From Alphaproteobacteria bacterium (GTDB taxonomy: Bacteria; Pseudomonadota; Alphaproteobacteria; Micropepsales; Micropepsaceae), in NCBI GenBank assembly GCA_015654635.1, contig JAATGP010000020.1, positions 1-64,000 on the forward strand: DNA of 64,000 nt, written 5' to 3'. Below are positions 1 to 7,400 of the stretch, one piece after another. Every line of letters begins with the position of its first letter. Positions within the stretch are counted from its first letter, which is position 1. A model generated the notes under the pieces. It saw only the letters and a list, made by a program, of their open reading frames with translations, searched no databases and was not told where the DNA came from. The translations under genes were made by a program, and so were the position numbers.

Positions 1-118
1 GTCCTATCTGCGCGCTGATCTGCTGGATGGCGCACATCAGCGGAAACGTCAGCAGCAGCGTCCAACCCATATTGACGCCGAACTGTGCTCCGGCCTGGGA
101 ATAGGTTGCGAGCCATTC
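1..118 (-). pseudogene. NRAMP-family divalent metal transporter, truncated fragment
   Basis: Read on the minus strand, the first 118 bases give an open frame containing ATYSQAGAQFG and a following TLLLTFPLM...IQQISAQIG stretch. This is the well known TM1-TM2 region of NRAMP/MntH-type Mn/Fe transporters. The family consensus before ATYSQ is roughly DDDPSGI, but here homology stops abruptly at about position 112, next to the insertion sequence that starts at 129. The N-terminal part of the gene is not found beyond the IS. The gene therefore looks truncated at its 5' end by rearrangement, and its 3' part lies outside the window. The family call is from the motif only; the pseudogene status is an inference. 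Confidence 0.7.
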
Positions 119-194
119 ACATTGGTCGTGACCTGAGCCCCTGAACTTCCTCCAAAACTTGGTAGAGTCCGGCACCTTGGAAGGGGTACGGACG

Positions 195-461
195 ATGAAG
201 CGTTCGCGGTTTACGGAAGAGCAGATCATCGGGGTTTTGAGGGAGCAGGAAGCGGGGGTGAAGACGGCGGACCTGTGCCGCAAACACGGGGTCAGCCAGG
301 CCACCTTCTTCAAGTGGAAGGCCAAGTACGGCGGCATGGACGTCTCGGATGCCAGGAAGCTGAAGGCTTTGGAGGACGAGAACCGCAAGCTGAAGAAGCT
401 GCTGGCCGAGACCATGCTCGATGTCGCCATGTTGAAAGACCTCAATTCAAAAAAATGGTGA
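195..461 (+). CDS. IS3-family transposase OrfA (HTH subunit)
   Basis: This 88-residue protein starts MKRSRFTEEQIIGVLREQE and has the HTH_Tnp_1 pattern CRKHGVSQATFFKWKAKYGG. A leucine-rich coiled coil follows (KLKALEDENRKLKKLL), as in IS407-group OrfA proteins. It binds the terminal repeats and supplies the N-terminal half of the OrfAB fusion transposase. I chose the ATG at 195 because the homology begins there; an in-frame upstream extension to 159 has no family support. The gene ends at a TGA that overlaps the start of orfB, right after a run of seven A residues (449-455). Confidence 0.9.
   Translation: MKRSRFTEEQIIGVLREQEAGVKTADLCRKHGVSQATFFKWKAKYGGMDVSDARKLKALEDENRKLKKLLAETMLDVAMLKDLNSKKW
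449..455 (+). promoter_or_regulatory. A7 slippery site for programmed -1 frameshifting, orfA to orfB
   Basis: A run of seven A bases lies in the overlap between orfA (ending at 461) and orfB. The orfB frame is -1 relative to orfA, and an ATG in the orfB frame overlaps the last A. IS3-family elements typically make the OrfAB transposase by slipping -1 on A6 to A7 runs, so the site fits. Its use is inferred from family knowledge. Confidence 0.7.
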
Positions 462-1390
462 CGCCCGCTGCGAGGCGGCAGGCCGTGGCTCATCTCTGTG
501 CGTCTTACGAGGTGAGCCAGCGGCGGGCGTGCCGGACGATTGAGTCCGACCGGACCTCGATGCGCTACCGCAGCATCCGCTCCGACGACGCAGCATTGCG
601 CGCACGCCTGCGTGAGCTTGCCAGCGAGCGCCGCCGGTTCGGCTATCGCCGCCTTCAGATTTTGCTGCGTCGGGAGGGTACGTGCGTGAACCACAAGAAG
701 CTGCGGCGGCTCTACCGCGAAGAACGCCTCCAAGTCCGCCGGCGCGGTGGGCGTAAAAGAGCGCTGGGAACAAGGGCTCCGATGGCGATCCCGCAAGGGC
801 CGAACCAGCGCTGGTCGATGGATTTCGTCAGCGATCAACTGAGCGATGGCCGCCGGTTTCGGATCATGACGCTGGTGGACGACTTCACCCGCGAATGTCT
901 GGCGCTGGAGGCCGATACGTCGATCTCCGGCCTGCGTGTCACCCGTGAACTCGACAAGGTGATTGCGGTGCGGGGATGCCCGGCGATGTGCGTCTCGGAC
1001 AACGGCACCGAACTGACCAGCATGGCGATCCTGGCCTGGTCGCAGCAGATGAAGATCGCGTGGCACTACATCGCGCCGGGCAAGCCGACCCAGAATGCCT
1101 TCATCGAGAGCTTCAACGGTAAGCTCCGCGACGAGCTGCTCAACGACACCATCTTCGCGTCGCTCGCTGACGCTCGTGTTGCTCTGGCAAGCTGGAGGAC
1201 CGATTACAATACCGTCAGGCCCCACAGCGCCCTCGGCAATGTGCCGCCCACGACATTCGCAAAACTCAGCGCTCCCGGGATGCAACGGGACGGGTCGCTT
1301 GAGCTGCCTCGGGGCTCCGCGCCCCGTCCCGTTGCACCACCGAGCCTGTTGGGCTCAAATGAAGAACGGACTCTCCACTCGTTTGGATGA
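455..1390 (+). CDS. IS3-family transposase OrfB (DDE catalytic subunit)
   Basis: This is the catalytic part of the IS transposase, about 311 residues. The rve/DDE core is recognisable: first Asp in RWSMDFVSDQL, second in CVSDNGTELTS, and the Glu in IESFNGKLRDELLN. The terminal YNTVRPHSALG motif is also typical. It is expressed most likely as an OrfAB fusion after -1 slippage on the A7 run at 449-455; an ATG at 455 could also start it alone. No stop interrupts the frame, so the element may still be active. The C-terminal tail after ALGNVPP is longer and more proline-rich than in many relatives. Confidence 0.9.
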   Translation: MVTPAARRQAVAHLCASYEVSQRRACRTIESDRTSMRYRSIRSDDAALRARLRELASERRRFGYRRLQILLRREGTCVNHKKLRRLYREERLQVRRRGGRKRALGTRAPMAIPQGPNQRWSMDFVSDQLSDGRRFRIMTLVDDFTRECLALEADTSISGLRVTRELDKVIAVRGCPAMCVSDNGTELTSMAILAWSQQMKIAWHYIAPGKPTQNAFIESFNGKLRDELLNDTIFASLADARVALASWRTDYNTVRPHSALGNVPPTTFAKLSAPGMQRDGSLELPRGSAPRPVAPPSLLGSNEERTLHSFG

Positions 1391-1462
1391 GCTTCGGGGC
1401 TCAGGTCAGTCGTGTTGCACTGTCCCGCTGCTCTATTTGGGACTTCTGGTGACACCCCCACT

Positions 1463-1774
1463 TTAGTGATGCAGGAAATCAACAACGACAGCGATTATCC
1501 AACAAACGGACGAACAAATTACGGGCCACTTCTCTAGTCGTCGGGCTAGCACCACAGACCACCAGACTCCATCCACCACAACGAAGGCTAGAAGTATCGG
1601 AAGTGCTCCCAGCCCCCATACCATCGAAGGCCCCGCCATTGCAGGACTTAGTCCAGCCTCCTCTGGAATGGCCCAGGCCAGGGATGCGTTTTTGATATAG
1701 AAAAATATCGCCAGAAGATTAACGACGATCAACGCGAGGGTTATTGCTTTTTTCAATGGTCCGCCCCGCTGCAT
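1463..1774 (-). CDS. Small membrane protein, putative immunity protein of orphan Rhs module 3
   Basis: This encodes 103 residues with about three hydrophobic segments: near residues 8-27 (TLALIVVNLLAIFFYI), 50-72 and 84-100. I do not recognise a named family. Its ATG overlaps the last 22 bases of the preceding orphan Rhs C-terminal module (1753-2190), which suggests translational coupling. The same pattern, an Rhs tip followed at once by a small membrane protein, is repeated twice more upstream. In Rhs loci each toxin tip is followed by its immunity gene, so an immunity role is inferred from position and topology only. Confidence 0.55.
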   Translation of the reverse strand: MQRGGPLKKAITLALIVVNLLAIFFYIKNASLAWAIPEEAGLSPAMAGPSMVWGLGALPILLAFVVVDGVWWSVVLARRLEKWPVICSSVCWIIAVVVDFLHH

Positions 1775-2190
1775 GAAATCGTCGTGTCACCAGAAGCCGC
1801 ACTCCAGCCGACTTCTTGGCCGCCGATCTGATTGGCGTCGCCAGGGTTAGACGACCGGGAAGCCGCGAAAGCATCTTCTATGGCGTTGGAGAGTATCTCT
1901 GGAATACCCGTTCCATAGAGGTACGCGCCGACAGCGACATTTGAGACGGTTTGGTACTGCGTGTAGATGGTTGTGCCTCCTGCCCCCCTCGATCACTGGA
2001 AATCAAAGCTCCCGTAGTGGCCCACCGCTGCGTTCATAGCTGAGAAGCTCCACCCACCTGCACGGCCCGCGGCTGTAATTGATGAAGGATTAAACCCGGG
2101 AGGGGCTAAGAACCTCATGGCTCCTCCATATGCGGAGCACTTGCTGGCGCCCGGCGGTGTACCTTTGAAGATGACGAACCTATTTGGGTC
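1753..2190 (-). pseudogene. Orphan Rhs C-terminal module 3, interrupted by an in-frame TGA
   Basis: From the TGACCCAAAT junction the minus strand encodes DPNRFVIFKGTPPGASK, then a stretch with WSFSAMNAAVGHYGSFDFQ. A TGA follows at 1993-1995, and the same frame continues for 79 more codons (GTTIYTQYQTVSNVAVGAYLYG to SGADH) up to a stop at 1753. The two halves read as one toxin-like domain split by a single nonsense codon; CGA to TGA would explain it. No start codon precedes the Asp-Pro-Asn; a stop lies five codons upstream. It therefore looks like a silent cassette rather than a free gene. The toxin activity is unknown to me. Confidence 0.6.
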
Positions 2191-2191
2191 A
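2182..2191 (-). repeat. Rhs module junction repeat, copy 3
   Basis: The coding strand reads TGACCCAAAT and encodes the Asp-Pro-Asn that begins orphan module 3. Identical 10-mers sit at 2951-2960 and 3861-3870, each at the first codons of another orphan module. Confidence 0.7.
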
Positions 2192-2198
2192 ACACACT

Positions 2199-2582
2199 TC
2201 AGTCAGTACTCTGCGGCATAGCGGTCTCGCCCGCCCTAATCAGCAGATAGATTGCTGAGAAATCCAGCACCACAGCGGGAAAAAGAAGAACCAGGAGCGG
2301 AATCGGATAGGGCCCATTACCCCACGGCATCGCGGCGACCAACGCAGCGTGCATCCCGCTAATAATTAACATCGTGATCCAGAACCAAAATCGCTTTCTC
2401 AAGTCCCAGAAGAACTGAAATGCCGTGATTATCACATATAGAGATGCCGCCGCTGCCACCGCTCTACCGTCATCACCGTTGTAGGAAAACGCGACATAGG
2501 AACACGCAGCAGGCAGCATCGCCAAAAGCACCGTTCTATTCTTCAGCCCGTTGGCTCTTTCGTTGAAAGTCATCGCGCTCAT
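2199..2582 (-). CDS. Four-helix membrane protein, putative immunity protein of orphan Rhs module 2
   Basis: This 127-residue protein starts MSAMTFNERANGLKNRTV. It has four hydrophobic stretches: VLLAMLPAACSYVAF, AAAASLYVIITAFQFFW, FWFWITMLIISGMHAALV and IPLLVLLFPAVVLDFSAIYLLI. The ATG at 2582 overlaps the TGA of the upstream Rhs module 2, so the pair is translationally coupled. An in-frame extension to 2660 would lie entirely inside that module and is not credible. No named family is recognised. Its position right behind a toxin tip suggests an inner-membrane immunity protein, for a tip that would act at or in the membrane; this is inference. Confidence 0.55.
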   Translation of the reverse strand: MSAMTFNERANGLKNRTVLLAMLPAACSYVAFSYNGDDGRAVAAAASLYVIITAFQFFWDLRKRFWFWITMLIISGMHAALVAAMPWGNGPYPIPLLVLLFPAVVLDFSAIYLLIRAGETAMPQSTD

Positions 2583-2959
2583 CAGTGGCTCATGCAGCTG
2601 TTGTAATCGCTGGCGGCAGCTTTCAGATCGTACGCCGTAGAAATCGCGACGGCACCCCACCCAAGACGCCTTGCCACCGCGCCGAGGCCCGAGCTTCTCA
2701 GCGTCGGATCAAATGCGGAGACGTGATAGCCGGCGACGCCAATTCCTACCCCAGGAATATCTCCGTGGGCAGCGGCGTTTAATGTGGCTCCTCCCGCAAC
2801 CGCAAGCGAGCCTAGCGTGTATCCGGCACTTATTTCGCCCTCTGGCGTAAATACCAGGAGCCCAATACCTGCTGCGTCAAAATCAAGCGATGCTCCGTTC
2901 TTTTTGCCGCTTTGGAGCAAACACTGACCGACCTTGCTCCAATCAATTTTATTTGGGTC
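2582..2959 (-). CDS. Orphan Rhs C-terminal toxin module 2 (no start codon)
   Basis: The frame begins DPNKIDWSKVGQCLLQSG and runs 125 residues to a stop, with the pattern KNGASLDFDAAGIGLL. Similar Gln-Cys and 'DAAG' patterns follow the DPxG motif in Rhs-associated tips of other proteobacteria. It is rich in Gly and Ala with hydrophobic patches (GYTLGSLAVAGGATLNAA), so it may enter membranes. An in-frame TGA lies about nine codons upstream of the Asp, and no ATG, GTG or TTG lies between. The first usable TTG would remove part of the domain. As it stands it should be silent unless recombined onto the Rhs core. The next gene overlaps its stop. Confidence 0.6.
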   Translation of the reverse strand, partial: DPNKIDWSKVGQCLLQSGKKNGASLDFDAAGIGLLVFTPEGEISAGYTLGSLAVAGGATLNAAAHGDIPGVGIGVAGYHVSAFDPTLRSSGLGAVARRLGWGAVAISTAYDLKAAASDYNSCMSH

Positions 2960-2960
2960 A
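2951..2960 (-). repeat. Rhs module junction repeat, copy 2
   Basis: TGACCCAAAT on the coding strand marks the start of orphan module 2. It overlaps the last codon of the upstream 155-residue membrane protein gene. Confidence 0.7.
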
Positions 2961-3425
2961 ATCGCGATTCTCTCGATTTGAACGGGTCAAGCCAAGCAGC
3001 GCAGCCCACTTCATGACGGTCGAGAAAAACAGAAAAAAACACCCAATTAGGAATACGACAACCCAGATTTTGAAAAGAAGCATATGGTCTGCAGAAGCAC
3101 CTAATAACGCTATTACCGCCCCTAACCATACAAAAGACCCGAGAACAAAAGCGGCCCCAATAAAAGCAATGACACGTCCGCGCCTTGCGCCTGTTTTGCA
3201 CGGTTCGGAAGTTTTTGATTTTTTCTGATACCGTCCTTGTTCAATATAAAATAGACTTAATGTGATCAAGCCAAGCCCGATCGCTATTAGCCCAAGAACA
3301 AGCGCTAGCACATTGTCGCCCGCAAAATTGCGATAAGACGCTGCAATCACCCCTGCTACGATTGCTAGTATCCCGAAGAAAGAAACACGCCTAGATGGCC
3401 TAAAGCCGTCCATTTTCGATCTCAA
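2958..3425 (-). CDS. Membrane protein, putative immunity protein of orphan Rhs module 1
   Basis: This protein has 155 residues. It begins MRSKMDGFRPSRRVSFFGIL and has four predicted membrane segments in two pairs (about residues 15-30, 38-60, 86-108, 118-142), with a Lys-rich loop QKKSKTSEPCKTGARRGR between the pairs. No family is recognised. It starts 18 bases after the stop of orphan module 1, and its own last codon overlaps the junction repeat of module 2. The region is more AT-rich than the surrounding chromosome, as often seen in horizontally acquired toxin-immunity pairs. The immunity role is inferred from order and topology. Confidence 0.55.
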   Translation of the reverse strand: MRSKMDGFRPSRRVSFFGILAIVAGVIAASYRNFAGDNVLALVLGLIAIGLGLITLSLFYIEQGRYQKKSKTSEPCKTGARRGRVIAFIGAAFVLGSFVWLGAVIALLGASADHMLLFKIWVVVFLIGCFFLFFSTVMKWAALLGLTRSNRENRD

Positions 3426-3443
3426 TCCTTGTTTGTTACACGC

Positions 3444-3911
3444 TTAGTTATTTCCGCACGCATTGATGCCTGCGCCTTGACCCTCGATATAGTCCTGCAG
3501 ATTATCCTCAAGCGTAGGACCAATCAGCGGTTTTAGTGGAGCCACCAGGCCCGACAAGACTGGAGCAGTCGTTGCGAACAATGGTCGCCAATTACCTGTT
3601 TGACCACCAACCCACATAGCAGAGCCAATCTGAAGACCTGTACCCATAGTTGACAAATATTCTCCTGCTGCCACTGATAGTCCACCTGCAGTAGAGCCTG
3701 CAGCTCCGATGGGGGCAGTCGCTGGCGTTAAATAAGCCGGAGATGTCACAATAATAGTTGCCGCACCGTACGTAATGGCTTTACCGCCAACAGTCGAAAT
3801 TTTTCCGCCAAGACGGTAAAGCGCTACGGCGGCGGGTGAAGGGCACTGTCCGTTTCCTCCATTTGGGTCACCCATGGCGACCCAAAACGATTCAGTTGCA
3901 GGATTTCCCAT
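3444..3911 (-). CDS. Orphan Rhs C-terminal toxin module 1
   Basis: This frame encodes 155 residues. The first twelve (MGNPATESFWVA) precede a DPNGGNGQCPSPAAVAL segment that corresponds to the DPxG end of an Rhs core. Then comes a Gly/Ala/Thr-rich hydrophobic tip (GKAITYGAATIIVTSPAYL, AGEYLSTMGTGLQIGSAMWVGG) ending ACGNN. It overlaps the end of the upstream immunity gene by 20 bases, so an ATG happens to be available at 3911. Modules 2 and 3 have none. I cannot name the toxin fold; the hydrophobic pattern suggests a membrane-active or membrane-translocating tip. The following 155-residue membrane protein is its likely antidote. Confidence 0.55.
   Translation of the reverse strand: MGNPATESFWVAMGDPNGGNGQCPSPAAVALYRLGGKISTVGGKAITYGAATIIVTSPAYLTPATAPIGAAGSTAGGLSVAAGEYLSTMGTGLQIGSAMWVGGQTGNWRPLFATTAPVLSGLVAPLKPLIGPTLEDNLQDYIEGQGAGINACGNN
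3861..3870 (-). repeat. Rhs module junction repeat, copy 1
   Basis: TGACCCAAAT on the coding strand encodes the Asp-Pro-Asn at the start of orphan module 1. The corresponding place in the full-length Rhs gene (5077-5092) reads GATCCGAGTGGATTGG, which encodes Asp-Pro-Ser-Gly. Confidence 0.7.
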
Positions 3912-4482
3912 AGTAAAACCAATGTGGCTCGACGACTTGTACTTTGGCTGCGATCGATCTCAACGCGGCAGGATCAGGGACGACATCAATGAAAAAATCA
4001 TATGACTGAGGTGACAACTCCTCGCCCTTTCGCCCAATCCTAACGTTTTTTACGGAAAGGGTCACCTTCATTCCTCTTAAATAGAAGTGCCTGATGCTGC
4101 CCCACTCGGGATACTCTGAACAACCTGGAAGAATGTGGTGAGGCAAGAATCTCCCACGGTTCTCCCAATCGGTTTGCTGCCGTTCTGTCTCCGTAAACAA
4201 AGTACTCACGCTATCCCGTGTACGGAGTGACCGAAAATAGCATTGCATTAGGCCGGAATAATCATCCGGAGAGTCATAGCCGCCTGGATGACAAGATAGC
4301 GTGTATGCCTTGCTCCCATCTTGGGCCGATAAGTCTAAATCGATTCCACCAATGGTCGACGAAGCATCGGAGACGTGAAACCGCTCGTGTACTGGAACAA
4401 CATGAGGCCAACTTGGACGCGCCTGAGCAAACGGTTCGACCACTAGAATAAACACAAAAAAAGCTGCCACCATGCGCCACAT
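3892..4482 (-). CDS. Exported hypothetical protein, putative immunity protein of the full-length Rhs toxin
   Basis: This 196-residue protein starts MWRMVAAFFVFILVVEPFAQA, a clear Sec signal peptide cleaved near AQA-RP. The mature part has Cys residues (TLSCHPGG, LMQCYFRS, PGCSEYP, KSCN) that could form disulfides in the periplasm. I chose the ATG at 4482 because AGGAGG lies seven bases upstream; ATGs at 4488 and 4512 are too close to or upstream of that site. It begins 14 bases after the rhs stop codon and is the first gene downstream. That is where the cognate immunity gene of an Rhs protein normally lies. A periplasmic location would imply a periplasm-acting toxin; this is inference. Confidence 0.55.
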   Translation of the reverse strand: MWRMVAAFFVFILVVEPFAQARPSWPHVVPVHERFHVSDASSTIGGIDLDLSAQDGSKAYTLSCHPGGYDSPDDYSGLMQCYFRSLRTRDSVSTLFTETERQQTDWENRGRFLPHHILPGCSEYPEWGSIRHFYLRGMKVTLSVKNVRIGRKGEELSPQSYDFFIDVVPDPAALRSIAAKVQVVEPHWFYYGKSCN

Positions 4483-4495
4483 CTGCATTCCTCCT

Positions 4496-7400
4496 TTAAC
4501 CGTGGGTTCCAACAGGGCAACTCATGTTATCTGGCACATCGACATTGACGTCCTGATGGCCCTGGTCCTGGCCCCCTGGGAGTTCGATAATGAGTTCGCC
4601 TGGGTTAAGTTGCTGCAGTGCATCCCGAACAGGTACACCCGGAGTTGGGGTTCTCCCACCAACAACGTCAGTTGCACCATTGAATAGTGGCTGCCCATTG
4701 CTCGTCGCGGTGATATTCGATCGGTTTTGATTGACTTCCGCTCTCGTTCCGAACTGACCGGGAATTATTGCGGCAGACCCACGTTCAACCGGCACTCCAA
4801 AACCACCAGTTCTTCCTATGGTCCGCGGATTTCCGCCAAGGATTCTTGCTCTGCCAGTGCAGTTGCGTGCCTCTTCGTTATTTGTGCCATTTCTAGTTTT
4901 CCCGCTATTGTCTGGGAAAGCCAAGGGGGTGTAATCGCGCGATCCACTAATATCCATCTTGTAGGTCGCATGGCAACCGCCGTTTGCGCAGTAATCGGAA
5001 TTGCCGCGCTGCCCAGTTACGGTGGTGGACTCGCAGCCTTGCGGATCGGTAAGGCAGTCCGGCCACGAGAAAGCATCCAATCCACTCGGATCGCTGGCGT
5101 TGACTGGATCGTTCCCAGCGTAGGCATACATGTTGAGGCCAGCACTGTAGCCGACGGGGTCGGTCTGCAGGAAGCGGCCGAGAACGGGGTCGTAGATGCG
5201 GGCCTTGAAGTAATAGAGCGCGACATCGGACAGAACAATCTGGCCGGTGAAGCGGAAGCGCGAGCCGGTCCAGCTGCCGCCGCCCGGCTCACCGGATGGC
5301 GAGTAGGTGTAGATCGTTGCCACGGCGGAGGCATTCGAAGTCGCGATGATTGAGCCACTCGCATCGGCATGCAGGTAGTTGGGCGTGGAGAAGCTGGAGC
5401 CTTCATACCATACGAGCGGCTCATCGGTATCCTGACCATGCACATAACGGCGCAGCAGATTGCCGGAGCCGTCATATTCCGCGACAAGCGCGTTGCCGTC
5501 ATAAAGGAACTGGGTGGTATTGCCCGACGCCACCGTCTGCTGCAAGCGGCCGAGCGGATCGTAACCGAGCGTCATCGACGCCGAACCCGAAACGCCCGTT
5601 AAGTGGTTGTCCGTGTCATAGTTGAAGCTGCGCGAGCCGTCCGAGGTCAGGTTGCCACGCGTGTCGTAGGAGTAGCTTGTTCCGCCGACGCTCGCATAGC
5701 GGTTGAGGCCGTCCGGCGTGTAGCTGCGCGACGCCGCGGAGGCGCTGTAGCCATAGGAGCTGTTGGAGACCGTGCGCGTATCGAGCTGGCCCGACGGCTC
5801 GTAGTTATAGCCGAGCGTTACGTCCTGACTGGTGCCCGACATGTCGTGGGTGAGACTCCAGTTCGGCGACGTGCTGTTGTAGGAGAAAGACGTGCTTGCC
5901 GAATTGTTGCGGCTAATCGCTGTCGTGTGGCCTGCATTGTCGTAGGTGTACTGGACGAGTGTGGTCGAGCCGTTCAGCTGCACCAAGTTCATCCTGTTGA
6001 CTAGGTCATACGTGTATTGGATGTAGTTGCTGTCGGGATAGGTCAGCCGCGTGCGGTTACCCGCGAGGTCGTATTGGAAAGACAAGGTCCGGCCATAAGA
6101 CGTTTCCGTCGTGTGCCGGCCGAGCGCGTCATAACTGTAATCGACGCCCGATCCACCGCTGCTGACATAGTGCGAATAAAGCAGCCGGCCCAGCAGATCG
6201 TAGCCCATATAAACGTCGTTTGAGGTACCGCCGGGGATGTCCTTCTCGGTAAGACGATTGAGCACATCATAGGTATACCCGATGGTGTCACCGCTGCGAA
6301 GGCGCAGACTCGTGATGTTGCCGTTCGCGTCGTAACCGTATTGCTCATAGTCGCTGGCGTTCGACGAGTGCGAACCGGTCGTCGTGTTCGGGAAGTTGAG
6401 CTTGGAGATGCGGTCAAAGCCGTCATAGGTGTAGGTGCTGCGGTTCCCGTTGGCGTCCTCGATATAGCTCAGCATGCTGTTGGCGCTATATGAGTTGGTG
6501 ACGACGGTCTTCTGCGAGCTGCTGCCATAAGCCGTCTGCACGCTCGTGATACGGTTCGCGTTGTCGTAGTTGTTCTTGCTGATCCGATCCGGGCCGTACC
6601 AGCCCTCGGGCGTCTGGGTGCATGCATCGGGCAGCGCGCCGAAGGTCGACGAATCAACGCGCGTGGCGGTGCAGCTCAGTCGCCCAGCATCGTCATAGCC
6701 GTACTGGATGATCGATTGCGTGGCCCCACCAATCGCAGCGGTGTCGCTGATCTTAAACCCGGTCGTCGTGTCGTAGGCCGTGGTCGTCGATGCCACGGAG
6801 GTGAACCCACTCCAGTCCGGATCCGACTGGCTATTGACATAACCCTGCTCGACGCGGCTGACACGGCCCTCGTAATCATAGGTCGTTCGCGTTGCCGGAT
6901 TTTTTAGCGAACCCGCCCCATCCGGGTCGGGTTGGATGACACCGACCACTCTACGGTCCGCGTCGTATTTATATTTCGTCGTATCGCTGCTTCCGGAGAG
7001 TGGCCCATCAACTGTCGAGGCGTTGCCGACGATGTCATATGCTGTGGCGGTGGTCGCGGAAAGTGAGCCGTCCCCAGCAGCGACTGTCGTCGAAACAGGC
7101 TGCAAGTTCGTCGCCTGACTGGAGCCTCCCGCCGTATAGGCAATAGTGGTGCGGACTTCCTCGGCGGCGTTCGTGCAGGATGAGGAGGTCGTGCACTGCG
7201 AAATCTGGGTGAGCTTATAGACCGGCGTTGCGGCCTGGACGATGCTGCCGCTACTGTTCTTGTACCAGGCATATAGCGACGTATAGGTATAGCGGGTCTG
7301 TGGACGCACTCCACCGACAGCCGGCCCGGTGATGGTAAGAACGCCGCCGTGATTTGCGTCGTAGGTAAAGTCGGTCTCGTTCCCGAGCGGATTAGTGACC

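Larger units (their letters stand above)
129..1408 (+). mobile_element. Complete IS3-family (IS407-like) insertion sequence
   Basis: The left end at 129-141 reads TGACCTGAGCCCC. The right end at 1396-1408 is its exact reverse complement, giving 13-bp perfect terminal inverted repeats on a 1280-bp element. The bases just outside are GTCG on both sides (125-128 and 1409-1412), a 4-bp direct repeat of the size IS407-group elements make. Inside are orfA and a frameshifted orfB with DDE transposase residues. It sits between the truncated NRAMP gene and the distal end of the Rhs module array. Confidence 0.9.

Noticed and set aside
1993-1995. Selenocysteine or other recoding at the TGA of Rhs module 3
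   Set aside because: No SECIS-like hairpin or known selenoprotein context is visible; a nonsense mutation is simpler.
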